The notes under the pieces were generated by a model. It was given only the letters and a program-made list of their open reading frames with translations. It was not told the origin of the DNA and did no database searches. Shown here piece by piece: positions 34,117 through 43,283 of a stretch of DNA of 64,000 bases. The stretch comes from Microbacterium sp. ProA8. Lineage in GTDB: Bacteria > Actinomycetota > Actinomycetes > Actinomycetales > Microbacteriaceae. Within the stretch, counting starts at the first letter, position 1; every line of letters begins with the position of its first letter. The position numbers were made by a program, and so were the translations under genes. The stretch spans positions 3,906,001-3,970,000 of the forward strand of contig NZ_CP157000.1 of assembly GCF_039905635.1 (NCBI RefSeq). Reading direction: 5' to 3'.

Positions 34117-35732
34117 CCCGATTCCTCGCCCTGCTCGGCCAGCGCATCCGCCGCGACTGGGTGCAAGTGCTGCTGTGGGCGGTCGGCACCGGACTGCTCG
34201 CCTACGCGTCGTACGTCGGCGTGGCCGACGCCTACGGCACCGACCAGGACCGCACCTCGCTGCTCGCCGCCGCCCTGGCGAACCCCGTGATCCTGCTGTT
34301 CCGCGGCCTGCCGTCAGGCACCGATCAGGGCGCGTTCATGGTCTTCCTCATCTTCCCCTGGCTCGCGATGCTCGCCGCGTTCATGAGCACGTTCCTCGCG
34401 GTGCGGCACACGCGCGGCGACGAGGAGTCCGGCCGCGCCGAACTCGTCGCGGCCACCCCCGCCTCCCGCACGCTGCCCTTCGTCGCGACGGCGACGCACG
34501 GGCTGCTCGCCAACGCGCTCCTGGGTGCGCTCACGGCCGGCGCGTTCCTCGCGGTCGGCCTCGATGTCGAGGGCGCGGCTCTCGCGGGTGCCGCCGTCGC
34601 CGCGGTCGGCGTGACCTTCCTGGGCGTGGGGCTCCTTGCGGCGCAGCTGATGCGCACTTCGCGCGGCGCCAACGCGCTGGCCGTGTGGACGCTCGTCATC
34701 ACGTTCGTGCTCGCGGGGATCGGCAACGCCATCGGCACGCCGAGCGACGACCTCACCCGCATGGAGAGCTCCTGGCTCACCTGGCTCTCGCCCTTCGGAT
34801 GGGGCGAGAACACGCGGGCCTTCGACGAGAACCTGTGGTGGCCGGCCGGGCTGGCGCTCGGGGTCGGTGTCGTCCTCATCGTGGTGTCGGCGGCACTCGT
34901 CTCGGCGCGCGATCTCGGCGGCAGCTTCATCGCCGAACGACAGGCGCGAGCGGATGCCTCGGCCGCCCTCTCGACCCCCTCCGGCCTGGTCTGGCGCCTC
35001 ACGCGGGGCGCCGTCCTGGGCTGGGTCGTCGGCGGGCTCATCGTCGGCCTGCTCTCGACCTCGCTCGCCTCGATCGTGCAGGAGGTCGGCGCCTCCAACC
35101 CCGCCGTCGAGAACATCCTTCGCCAGATCTCGGGCGAGGGCAGCATCGAACAGGGCACCGTGACGACGTTCTTCACCATGCTCGGGGTGCTGGCCGCCTG
35201 TGCCGCCGTGCAGGTCGTGTGCCGTGCGCGGCAGGAGGAGGCCCACGGCACCGCCGAGCCGCTGCTCGCCGCACCCGTCGGCCGGGTGCGGTGGCTCGCG
35301 GACTACCTCGTCATCGCCCTGCTCGCGATCGTGCTCGTGGTCGCCGCGGCCGTCGGAGGTGCGGCGATCGGCATCGCCTCGCAGGACGGCGACATGGATC
35401 TGATGCGCACGGTCGTCGTGGTCGGCGCAGGACAGGTGGCCGGGGCATCCGTGTTCCTGGTCGTGACGGCGCTGGCCTTCGTGCTCGTCCCGCGGCTGAC
35501 CATCCCGCTCGGCTGGACCCTGGTCCTGCTCGGGATGATGCTCGGCCTGTTCGGCCCGCTGTTCCTGTTCCCCGACTGGCTGGTGCACCTCTCGCCCATC
35601 GCCGTGACACCGACGATGGTGGGCGACGAGGTCGACCTTCGCGGGCTGTGGTGGCTCCTGCTCGCCACGGGCGTCGGTGCCGCCGCGTCGCTCGCTCTGA
35701 TGCACCGCCGGGAACTGGAAGCGGGAGGATAG
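34113..35732 (+). CDS. ABC-2 type exporter, permease
   Basis: The protein has 539 residues with about twelve hydrophobic segments in two similar halves. Each half opens with a helix and carries an EE(S/A)(G/H)(R/T)AE(L/P)L motif: ESGRAELVAATPASR and EAHGTAEPLLAAPVGR. The internal duplication fits the two-halved permeases of antibiotic exporters. The start overlaps the ATPase stop (ATGA). It forms a three-gene operon with the ATPase before it and the MarR regulator after it. Confidence 0.9.
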
Positions 35733-35748
35733 TCAGCGAGGGGGCCAG

Positions 35749-36219
35749 GTGACCAGCGAGCATCCGGGTGTCGACGCAGCCGAGCAGGCTGCGGCGATGC
35801 TGACCACGGCGGGCATGGCCCGCATGCCCGCGCGCGTGATGATGGCCCTCGTCGGCTCACCCGACGAGGGCTACACCGCGGCCGAGCTCGGCGACCGTCT
35901 CGGCGTCTCGGCAGCCGCGGTGTCGGGCGCGGTGCGGTACCTGGTGTCGATGCGGCTCATCCAGCGGCTGTCGCGAGCCGGAGACCGTCGCGACCGGTAC
36001 GACCTCACCGACGACGCATGGTCGGGCATGATCACGGCCAACGCCCCGCTGTACGCGGCGCTCGCGGCGCACATCGACAGCATCGCCGACGACAACGACG
36101 GCGCACCCGTCTCGGTCGCGCGGGCGCGTGACGTCGCCGACTTCCTGAGGTACCTTTCCGAGCGGATGCCGCACCTCGCGGAGGAATGGCGGGCCGAGCG
36201 CTCGTCGGGCGCACGGTAG
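35749..36219 (+). CDS. MarR/GbsR-type regulator of the exporter
   Basis: The protein has 156 residues. The winged helix contains TAAELGDRLGVSAAAVSGAVRYLVSMRLIQRLSRAGDRRDRYDLTDDAW. The C-terminal helices probably mediate dimerisation. The GTG start follows GAGGGGG. It lies 16 bp after the permease, so it is co-transcribed with the exporter. This is the common arrangement in which an exporter substrate releases the repressor from its own operon promoter. Confidence 0.88.
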   Translation: MTSEHPGVDAAEQAAAMLTTAGMARMPARVMMALVGSPDEGYTAAELGDRLGVSAAAVSGAVRYLVSMRLIQRLSRAGDRRDRYDLTDDAWSGMITANAPLYAALAAHIDSIADDNDGAPVSVARARDVADFLRYLSERMPHLAEEWRAERSSGAR

Positions 36220-36222
36220 CCT
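36217..36222 (+). promoter_or_regulatory. -10 box of leaderless promoter
   Basis: TAGCCT lies 7 nt before the GTG at 36230 and overlaps the MarR stop codon. Confidence 0.6.
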
Positions 36223-36229
36223 TGCCCGA

Positions 36230-36760
36230 GTGACCGACGCGCCCCGCTACATCGTTGCCACCGACGGAGCCTGTAAGGGCAACCCGGGACCGACCGGCTG
36301 GGCCTGGGTCGGCGAGGACGGCCACTGGGCCGCCGGCGCGATCCCGCTCGGCACCAACAACGTCGGTGAGCTGATGGGCCTGCTGAAGGCGATCGAGGAC
36401 CACGCCGACGTGGAGAACCTCGTGGTGCAGGCCGACTCGAAGTACGCGATCGACACCTACACGAAGTGGATGGACGGCCACCGCCGCCGCGGCTGGAAGA
36501 CCTCGACCGGTGCGCCTGCCAAGAACGTCGACATCCTCGAGCAGCTCATCGTCGCCCGCGATGCCCGCCGCGCCGCCGGCCTGCCCGACGTCGTGCTCGA
36601 GCACGTGCGCGGCCACTCCGGCCACGTGCTCAACGCCTGGGCCGACGAGCGCGCGGTGCGAGCCTCGGAGCACGCGGCGAAGGGCACGGCGAGCGCCTGG
36701 TCGTCGCTCGGCGCGCAGGACCCGATCGACGTCTCGACCCGCCCCAAGAACGGCCGCTGA
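36230..36760 (+). CDS. rnhA: Ribonuclease HI
   Basis: The protein has 176 residues. It degrades the RNA strand of RNA-DNA hybrids. All four metal-binding acids are visible: Asp in VATDGACKGNPGP, Glu in NNVGELMGL, Asp in VQADSKYAID and Asp in NAWADERA. The GHSGH loop, holding the catalytic His, precedes the last. The C-terminus has ~30 extra residues (SEHAAKGTASAWSSLGAQ...). The GTG start follows a TAGCCT -10. Confidence 0.93.
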   Translation: MTDAPRYIVATDGACKGNPGPTGWAWVGEDGHWAAGAIPLGTNNVGELMGLLKAIEDHADVENLVVQADSKYAIDTYTKWMDGHRRRGWKTSTGAPAKNVDILEQLIVARDARRAAGLPDVVLEHVRGHSGHVLNAWADERAVRASEHAAKGTASAWSSLGAQDPIDVSTRPKNGR

Positions 36761-36781
36761 GCCCCGTCCTTCCGTAGGGGC

Positions 36782-36996
36782 ATCCTCAACTGAGGATCTG
36801 AGCCGAGATGCGGGTCGACTCGCTCGGAAGCTCCCTCATTCCGGCAATCCTCCTCAACTGAGGATGCGGATGCCGATTCAGGGCGCAGACGACGGCTCAC
36901 AGTCCGGACGCGGGCCCAGGATCCGGACGCGGGCCCAGGATGCTGACGCGAGCTCGGAACCCGGACGCCAGCCGACCAGCCGGACCTCAGCTGAGG
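36782..36996. repeat. CCTCANNTGAGG palindromes and a 19-bp tandem repeat
   Basis: Hairpins lie at 36782-36797 (ATCCTCA-AC-TGAGGAT), 36851-36864 (TCCTCA-AC-TGAGGA) and 36985-36996 (CCTCAGCTGAGG). Between them, TCCGGACGCGGGCCCAGGA is repeated at 36903 and 36922. They fill the 269-bp gap between rnhA and the convergent VOC gene. No gene is seen. Confidence 0.8.
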
Positions 36997-37029
36997 AACG
37001 ACGGGAAGGCCGGCGGTCGACGCAGGGCG

Positions 37030-37392
37030 TCAGGCGTCCGTCGTGCCCTCGTAGAGGCCGATCGCGTTGCCGTCGGGGTCGGCGATCACGGCCCACCAGC
37101 TCGTGGGAGAGATCTGGTCCTTCTCCATCAGCACCGTGGCGCCGGCATTCTTCGCCGCCGCGACCGTCTCGTCGATGGAGTCGACCTCGACGTACGAGCG
37201 GGGCTGCGTGAAGCCCTCCTCGCGCGGCGCGAGGCCGCCGCCCGAGATCTTGTTGGGCGCCTGCCACATGGGGTAGCCCTCGAAGCCGGGCACCTCGGCG
37301 ATCTGCCAGCCGAACAGGCCGGAGTAGAACTCGGCCGCCTTGCCGAGGTCGGTGACGGGGATGTCGATGTGCGTGATGTCGCCGTGAGCCAT
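37030..37392 (-). CDS. VOC-family (glyoxalase-like) protein
   Basis: The protein has 120 residues in one VOC unit: HIDIPVTDLGKAAEFYSGLFGWQ, YPMWQAPNKISGGG, a second strand set RSYVEVDSIDETVAAAKNAGATVLMEK, then WWAVIADPDGNAIGLYEG. It is similar to small lyase/dioxygenase-fold proteins such as the Streptomyces CFP-30B type. No substrate can be assigned. A GAGGAAC Shine-Dalgarno precedes the ATG. Confidence 0.85.
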   Translation of the reverse strand: MAHGDITHIDIPVTDLGKAAEFYSGLFGWQIAEVPGFEGYPMWQAPNKISGGGLAPREEGFTQPRSYVEVDSIDETVAAAKNAGATVLMEKDQISPTSWWAVIADPDGNAIGLYEGTTDA

Positions 37393-37532
37393 GGGGTTCC
37401 TCTCGTGCGGATCCGACCCGGACAGTCTCCGCCGCCCTCACGGCCCCCGCAAGGGCCGCTCGCCGCTGCCGCGCCGATCGGAACGGTGCCGTCCGAACAA
37501 GCCGCCGGCGGACTCGGTCGTACCCGAACGGC

Positions 37533-38015
37533 TCAGCGACCCGACGAGGCAGCCTCCGCGAGGTGCTGCTCCAGCGCATCGATCGCCGGACGCTGACCCT
37601 TCACGAGGCGCTCGCGTGCGGCATCCGTATCAGTCCATTCCACGCGGTCGACCTCGGGGAACGACGCCGTCCGCCCCGAGCGCGGCGGCCACTCCAGCTC
37701 GAACTCGCCGAACGCGAGGCCGTCGAGCGAGAAGCCGCTGCCGTCGGCGACGAACACCGTCACCCGTTTGCCCGACGAGTACGCGAACGTGCCGAGCTCG
37801 GCGTACGGGGGCTCGGGCGGATCGATGCCGAGCTCCTCGCGGAACTCGCGGCGCGCGGCATCCAGCGCGCTCTCCTCGCCCTCGGCGAACTCGCCCTTGG
37901 GGACAGACCACGCGCCGGCATCCTTGCTCGCCCAGAACGGCCCGCCCATGTGCGCGATGAGCACTTCGAGGGAGGGCGCGAGCCGATAGAGCAGGATGCC
38001 GGCGCTGGTGATCAC
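37533..38015 (-). CDS. NUDIX hydrolase
   Basis: The protein has 160 residues. The Nudix box GEFAEGEESALDAARREFREELGI fits GX5EX7REUXEEXGU and holds the metal-binding glutamates. The preceding GAWSVPKGEF and the opening SAGILLYRL resemble diadenosine-polyphosphate or house-cleaning NUDIX proteins. The substrate is unassigned. It starts with GTG and ends 20 bp after the aldo/keto reductase stop on the same strand. Confidence 0.88.
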   Translation of the reverse strand: MITSAGILLYRLAPSLEVLIAHMGGPFWASKDAGAWSVPKGEFAEGEESALDAARREFREELGIDPPEPPYAELGTFAYSSGKRVTVFVADGSGFSLDGLAFGEFELEWPPRSGRTASFPEVDRVEWTDTDAARERLVKGQRPAIDALEQHLAEAASSGR

Positions 38016-38035
38016 GGTCGTGGGCTGCCGAGACC

Positions 38036-39049
38036 TCAGACCACGCGGGTCTTCGGCGAGACGGTGTAGGTGTCCTCGGGGTCGTCGTAGACGACGCCCG
38101 AGAGGGCCGTGTCGATCGCGGCCATGGTGTCGGCGTCGAGCACGACGCCCGAGGCCTTGACCGTGTCGGAGAGCTGCTCGGGACGGGATGCCCCGACCAG
38201 CGCCGACGCCACGTTCTTGTTCTGCAGCACCCAGGCGATCGCGAGCTGCGGCAGCGACAGGCCCGCTTCCTCGGCGACGGGCTTCAGCCGCTGGACGGCC
38301 TCGAGCACCTCGTCACGGAGGAACCGCTGGATGAACTGCGCGCCGCTCTTCTCGTCGGTCGCGCGCGAGCCCTCGGGCAGCGGCTGACCGGGCAGGTACT
38401 TGCCCGAGAGGACGCCCTGTGCCATCGGCGACCAGACGATCTGCGAGATGCCGAGCTCCTCGGAGGCCGGAACCACCTTGCCCTCGATCACTCGCCAGAG
38501 GGCCGAGTACTGCGGCTGGTTCGAGATGAGCTGGATGCCGTAGCTCTTGGCGAGCGTGTGCCCCTCGCGCAGCTGCTCGGCCGTCCACTCCGAGACGCCG
38601 ATGTAGAGCGCCTTGCCCTGCCGCACGACGTCGGCGAACGCCTGGAACGTCTCTTCGATCGGCGTCTCGTAGTCGTACCGGTGCGCCTGGTAGAGGTCGA
38701 CGTAGTCGGTGCCGAGGCGGCGGAGCGACGCGTTGATGGATTCGAAGATGTGCTTGCGGCTCAGGCCGGTGTCGTTCGGCCCCTTGGGACCGGTCGGCCA
38801 GTACACCTTGGTGAAGATCTCGAGCGACTCACGGCGCTGGCCGTTCAGCGCCTTGCCGAGCACCTCCTCGGCGAGGGTGTTGGCATAGACGTCGGCCGTG
38901 TCGAACGTCGAGATGCCGGCGTCGAGCGCTGCGTGGACGGTGGCGATGGCGGCCGAGTCGTCGACCTGCGAGCCGTGCGTGACCCAGTTGCCGTAGGTAA
39001 TCTCACTGACTTTGAGACCGCTGTTTCCGAGGTACCGGTAATTGACCAT
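38036..39049 (-). CDS. Aldo/keto reductase
   Basis: The protein has 337 residues, a TIM-barrel AKR. The catalytic tetrad is visible: Asp and Tyr in FDTADVYANT, Lys in IFTKVYW and His in YQAHRYD. The GVSEWTAEQL and SNQPQYSALWR blocks place it near the YghZ / potassium-channel beta-subunit-like branch. It reduces aldehydes or ketones with NADPH. The ATG at 39049 has a TAGCGT -10 box 6 nt upstream. It may be co-transcribed with the NUDIX gene that follows. Confidence 0.92.
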   Translation of the reverse strand: MVNYRYLGNSGLKVSEITYGNWVTHGSQVDDSAAIATVHAALDAGISTFDTADVYANTLAEEVLGKALNGQRRESLEIFTKVYWPTGPKGPNDTGLSRKHIFESINASLRRLGTDYVDLYQAHRYDYETPIEETFQAFADVVRQGKALYIGVSEWTAEQLREGHTLAKSYGIQLISNQPQYSALWRVIEGKVVPASEELGISQIVWSPMAQGVLSGKYLPGQPLPEGSRATDEKSGAQFIQRFLRDEVLEAVQRLKPVAEEAGLSLPQLAIAWVLQNKNVASALVGASRPEQLSDTVKASGVVLDADTMAAIDTALSGVVYDDPEDTYTVSPKTRVV

Positions 39050-39055
39050 GGGAAA

Positions 39056-39061
39056 ACGCTA
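39056..39061 (-). promoter_or_regulatory. -10 box of leaderless promoter
   Basis: TAGCGT on the minus strand lies 6 nt before the ATG at 39049. Confidence 0.6.
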
Positions 39062-39117
39062 CCTGCCCGCACGGGGTCGTCGGCGCGATCCCGCCGTTCG
39101 CCTGTCACAAAGACAAC

Positions 39118-39168
39118 ACGACGGATGCCGCGACCCGGCGCGCGAGCGCGGGGTGCGGCATCCGTCGT
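39118..39168 (-). terminator. Perfect 14-bp hairpin after the ABC exporter pair
   Basis: ACGACGGATGCCGC (39118-39131) is exactly complementary to GCGGCATCCGTCGT (39155-39168), beginning 8 bp past the exporter stop at 39176. Confidence 0.75.
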
Positions 39169-39175
39169 CAGGAGG

Positions 39176-41320
39176 TCAGACGACCGGGGCCGACTCGTCC
39201 TCGACGGCGTCGCCCGCAGACTCGGCGAGCGGCTCGCCGTGCTCGGCCTCGGCCAGCGCGCGCGCCTCCTCGTCGAGATCGGTCGCCGCCTGCTGGAACT
39301 GCGAATTGTAGAGCCGGAAGTACGCGCCCCGGGCGACGATGAGGTCGTCGTGCGTGCCCTTCTCGACGATCCCGCCGTTCTCCATCACGAGGATGAGGTC
39401 GGCGTCGCGGATGGTCGACAGGCGGTGCGCGATGACGAACGACGTCCGGCCTTCGCGGAGCGCCGCCATGGCGTGCTGCAGCAGCAGCTCGGTGCGGGTG
39501 TCGACCGAGCTCGTCGCCTCGTCGAGGATCAGCACCGACGGCTGGGCCACGAAGGCACGGGCGATCGTGATGAGCTGCTTCTCGCCGGCCGAGATGTTCG
39601 ACGCGTCCTCGTCGAGGAGCGTCTCGTAGCCGTCCGGCAGCGAATGCACGAAGCGGTCGACGTACGTCGCGCGGGCCGCGGCGAGGATCTCCTCGTCGGT
39701 GGCGTCGGCGCGCCCGTAGCGGATGTTCTCGCGGATCGTGCCGGCGAACAGCCACGGGTCCTGCAGCACCATGCCCGTCTTGGCGCGGATGTCGCGCCGC
39801 GTGAGCTGCGCGATGTCCTGCCCGTTGAGGAGGATGCGGCCGCCGTCGAGCTCGTAGAAGCGCATCAGCAGGTTCACGAGGGTCGTCTTGCCGGCACCGG
39901 TCGGGCCGACGATCGCGACCGTCTGCCCCGGCTCCACCCGGAAGGACAGATCGTGGATGAGGGGGCGGTCGGGCGTGTACGAGAAGGCGACGTCCTGGAA
40001 TTCGATGGTGCCGTCGCCGTCCACCGGCTCGGGCGCGTCCACGGCGTCGGGCTCCTGCTCCGGAACGTCCAGGAGCTCGAACACCCGCTCGGCCGACGCC
40101 GTGCCGGACTGCACGACCGCGGCCATGCCGCCCAGCTGCGCAAGCGGCTGGGTGAACTGCTGCGAGTACTGGATGAACGCCTGCACGTCGCCGAGACGCA
40201 GCTGGCCTCCGGCGACCATGAGCGCCCCGAAGACCGCGATGCCCACGTACGTCAAGTTGCCGATGAACATCATCGCCGGCTGCATGATGTTCGCCAGGAA
40301 CTGCGCCTTGAACGAGGCCTGGTAGAGCTCCTCGTTCTCGAGGCGGAACGCCTCGCGTGCGCTCTTCTCGCGGCCGTACACCTTGACGAGCGCGTGACCC
40401 GAGAAGGACTCCTCGACGCGGGCGTTCAAACGACCGACCTTGCGCCACTGGATGCCGAAGGCCTTCTGGGAGCGCGGCCCGATGACACCGAACAGCACGG
40501 CCATGAGCGGGAAGCTCACGAGCACCACGAGTGTCAGCTGCCAAGAGATCGACAGCATCATGATGAGCACGCCGACGACGGTGAGCACGCTCGTGAGCGC
40601 CTGGGACAGAGACTGCTGCATCATCTGCGTGATGTTGTCGATGTCGTTCGTGACGCGCGAGATCAGCTCGCCGCGCTGCACACGGTCGAAGTAGCTGAGC
40701 GGCAGGCGGTGGATCTTCGCCTCGACCTGTTCGCGCATGCGCCACATCACGCGGACCATCACGACGTTCATGACGTAGCCCTGGATCCACGTCAGCAGCG
40801 AGGCCGCGAAGTACAGCGCGAGCACGAAGAGGAGCACACGGCTGAGCGCCATGAAGTCGACGCCCACGCCGGGCTCGAAGTTCTGCATCGCCGACACGAT
40901 GTTCGCGAGGTCCTGCTGGCCGGCGTCTTCGAGGCCTTGAACGACCTGCTCCTTGGTCGCGCCGGCCGGAGCCATCCCCGAGACGACGCCCTCGAACAGG
41001 ATGTTCGTGGCCTCGCCGAGCACCTTCGGGGCGGCCACCGTCAGCACGACGCCGATCGAGCCCAGGAGCGTCACGAAGACGAGGGGGAACGCGTGCGGCT
41101 TGAGCATCCCGAGGAGGCGCCGGAACGAGACTCCGAAGTTCGCGGCCTTGCCGGGGGCCACGCCGCCGCTCCAGTCGTCCGCGGCGAGGCGGGCCTGCTC
41201 GGCGAGTTCGAGCTCGAGCTTCTCTTCGGGACTCAACTCGGCGACCGCTGCCCCGATTTCGGCGGCTTCGCCGCGCTTGCGGCGGGACGCGCGGGAGGTG
41301 GTGTTGCTGTCGTCGCTCAT
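39176..41320 (-). CDS. ABC exporter half-transporter, consensus ATPase site
   Basis: The protein has 714 residues. A ~75-residue cytoplasmic N-terminus (LSPEEKLELELAEQAR) precedes six membrane helices and an ATPase with Walker A GPTGAGKTTL, Walker B LILDEATSSVD (catalytic Glu present) and the H loop IAHRLSTI. Its signature is ISAGEKQLITIAR instead of SGGQ. An acidic tail follows. It is the second subunit of a heterodimer with the overlapping gene upstream. Drug, lipid or peptide export is possible. Confidence 0.92.
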   Translation of the reverse strand: MSDDSNTTSRASRRKRGEAAEIGAAVAELSPEEKLELELAEQARLAADDWSGGVAPGKAANFGVSFRRLLGMLKPHAFPLVFVTLLGSIGVVLTVAAPKVLGEATNILFEGVVSGMAPAGATKEQVVQGLEDAGQQDLANIVSAMQNFEPGVGVDFMALSRVLLFVLALYFAASLLTWIQGYVMNVVMVRVMWRMREQVEAKIHRLPLSYFDRVQRGELISRVTNDIDNITQMMQQSLSQALTSVLTVVGVLIMMLSISWQLTLVVLVSFPLMAVLFGVIGPRSQKAFGIQWRKVGRLNARVEESFSGHALVKVYGREKSAREAFRLENEELYQASFKAQFLANIMQPAMMFIGNLTYVGIAVFGALMVAGGQLRLGDVQAFIQYSQQFTQPLAQLGGMAAVVQSGTASAERVFELLDVPEQEPDAVDAPEPVDGDGTIEFQDVAFSYTPDRPLIHDLSFRVEPGQTVAIVGPTGAGKTTLVNLLMRFYELDGGRILLNGQDIAQLTRRDIRAKTGMVLQDPWLFAGTIRENIRYGRADATDEEILAAARATYVDRFVHSLPDGYETLLDEDASNISAGEKQLITIARAFVAQPSVLILDEATSSVDTRTELLLQHAMAALREGRTSFVIAHRLSTIRDADLILVMENGGIVEKGTHDDLIVARGAYFRLYNSQFQQAATDLDEEARALAEAEHGEPLAESAGDAVEDESAPVV

Positions 41321-43050
41321 CGGGCGACCTCCGCTCCGAGCTGGGATTCGACGATCTCGCGATAGGTCTGGCTCGTCTCGAGCAGCTCCTCGTGGGTGCC
41401 GAGACCCACGATGCCGCCGTCATCGAGCACGACGATCCGGTCGGCGTCGGTGACCGTCGACACGCGCTGCGCGACCACGATCTTGGTGACGTCCGGCAAC
41501 TCACGCCACAGCGCCTGCCGGAGTCTCGCGTCGGTGGTCAGATCGAGCGCCGAGAACGAGTCGTCGAAGACGAGCACGCGCGGGCTGTGCACGATCGCAC
41601 GCGCGATCGCCAGACGCTGTCGCTGTCCGCCCGAGACGTTGGTGCCGCCCTGGGCGATGCGCGCGTCGAGGCCGCCGTCCATCTGCGCCACGAAGTCGCT
41701 CGCCTGTGCGATCTCGAGCGCGTGCCACAGCTCGGCATCGGTCGCCTCCTCGCGGCCGAATCGCAGGTTGGAGGCGATCGTGCCCGAGAACAGGAACGGA
41801 CGCTGGGGCACGAGGCCGATCGTGCGCCACAGCGCGTCGAGGTCGGCCTGCCGCACGTCGACGCCGCCGACGAGCACCGCGCCGTCGGTCACGTCGAACA
41901 GACGCGGGATGAGCGATATCAGCGTCGTCTTGCCGGCGCCCGTCGATCCCACGACCGCCACGGTCTCGCCGGGCGCGGCGCGGAAGCTGATGGCCGACAG
42001 GATCGGGCGCTCCGCGCCCGGGTACGTGAACGTCACGTCTCGGAACTCGACGGCACCGGGCTCGGGGAACTCCGCACGCGCGTCCGCCGGGCGGGCGAGC
42101 GTCGAACGGGTGTCGAGCACCTCGCCGATGCGTTCGGCCGACACGGCGGCGCGGGGGATCATCATGGTCATGAAGCTCGCCATCATGACGCCCGACAGGA
42201 TGATCATGACGTACTGCATGAAGGCGAAGAGCGTGCCGATCTGGATCTCGCCGGCATCGACTTGAATGCCGCCGAACCAGATCACCCCGACGACGGTGAC
42301 GTTGAGGATCAGCATGACGGCCGGGAAGAGCACGACGAACAGCGAGCCGACCTTGCGTCCGACGACCATGATGTCGGTGTTGGCCTCGGCGAAGCGCTCC
42401 TCCTCGATCGGCTCGCGCACGAACGCGCGGATGACCCGGATGCCCGTGAGCTGCTCGCGCATCACCCGGTTCACGCCGTCGAGTTTGACCTGGAAGGAAC
42501 GGAAGAGCGGCACCATGCGGCCGATGATGAGCCCCGCGACGATGAGCAGCACGGGCACGGCCACGGCGATGATCCACGAGAGGCTCGGGCCCTGCGAGAC
42601 GGCGAGGATGATGCCGCCGATCGCGAGCAGCGGTGCCGACACGAGGAAGGTCGCCGACATCATCGCCAGCATCTGCACCTGCTGCACGTCGTTGGTGTTG
42701 CGGGTGATGAGCGACCCCGCACCGAACCCGGTGACCTCGCGCTCCGAGAAGCCCGAGACCCGCTCGAAGATGTCGTCGCGCATGTCGCGCCCGGCTCGCA
42801 TGGCGGCGCGTGCCGCGAACCAAGTGGCGATGATCGAGGCCACGATCTGGCCGAGCGACACCGCGAGCATCAGCAGGCCGGTGTTCAGGATGTACTCGGT
42901 ATCGCCCTGGACGAGACCGTTGTTGATGATGTCCGCGTTGAGGTTCGGCAGGAACAGCATGGCGAGCGCGGACGCGAACTGGAACACCAGCACGCCGAGC
43001 AGCAACCAGCCGGATGCTTTGAGATAGCGGACGAGGAGCTTGGCGAGCAC
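41317..43050 (-). CDS. ABC exporter half-transporter, degenerate ATPase site
   Basis: The protein has 577 residues: six helices plus ATPase with Walker A GSTGAGKTTL, signature VSGGQRQRLAIAR and Walker B VLVFDDSFSALD. Asp replaces the catalytic Glu, and the switch His of the H loop is Gln (VAQRVST). Together with the partner's SAGEK signature this makes one ATP site inactive, as in TM287/288 or TmrAB. The GTG at 43050 (MLAKLLVRYLKAS) follows GGGAGAAC and fits the family start. Its stop overlaps the partner's ATG. Confidence 0.92.
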   Translation of the reverse strand: MLAKLLVRYLKASGWLLLGVLVFQFASALAMLFLPNLNADIINNGLVQGDTEYILNTGLLMLAVSLGQIVASIIATWFAARAAMRAGRDMRDDIFERVSGFSEREVTGFGAGSLITRNTNDVQQVQMLAMMSATFLVSAPLLAIGGIILAVSQGPSLSWIIAVAVPVLLIVAGLIIGRMVPLFRSFQVKLDGVNRVMREQLTGIRVIRAFVREPIEEERFAEANTDIMVVGRKVGSLFVVLFPAVMLILNVTVVGVIWFGGIQVDAGEIQIGTLFAFMQYVMIILSGVMMASFMTMMIPRAAVSAERIGEVLDTRSTLARPADARAEFPEPGAVEFRDVTFTYPGAERPILSAISFRAAPGETVAVVGSTGAGKTTLISLIPRLFDVTDGAVLVGGVDVRQADLDALWRTIGLVPQRPFLFSGTIASNLRFGREEATDAELWHALEIAQASDFVAQMDGGLDARIAQGGTNVSGGQRQRLAIARAIVHSPRVLVFDDSFSALDLTTDARLRQALWRELPDVTKIVVAQRVSTVTDADRIVVLDDGGIVGLGTHEELLETSQTYREIVESQLGAEVAR

Positions 43051-43206
43051 GGAGTTCTCCCGGACGTGACGAGGCCATGACGAAACGCCGCCTGATGCGG
43101 TGTCCATGGGTGCCGATCCACCTTCGCACGGGCTCCCGACATCGCGGCAGTCCCGTTCACGGAGGGCGAACGAGGCTCGCGGGCGGCTGTTCCCGCGACG
43201 TCGGTC

Positions 43207-43225
43207 ACTCTAACACGATATATCG
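43207..43225 (-). promoter_or_regulatory. Promoter of the heterodimeric ABC exporter with palindrome
   Basis: On the minus strand, -10 TAGAGT (43207-43212) is preceded at once by CGATATATCG (43216-43225), a perfect 10-bp AT-rich palindrome that could be a repressor site. A leader of ~150 nt follows before the GTG. Confidence 0.5.
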
Positions 43226-43283
43226 CGAGCCACAGCCCTGCCTCGTCCACCCGGACACGACAGCGGAGAGCGGATGCCTCGGC

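Noticed and set aside
38558..41365. 935-residue plus-strand frame opposite the ABC exporter
   Set aside because: It is antisense shadow: composition is dominated by Arg, His, Glu and Val, with no domain. The minus-strand ABC motifs are complete.
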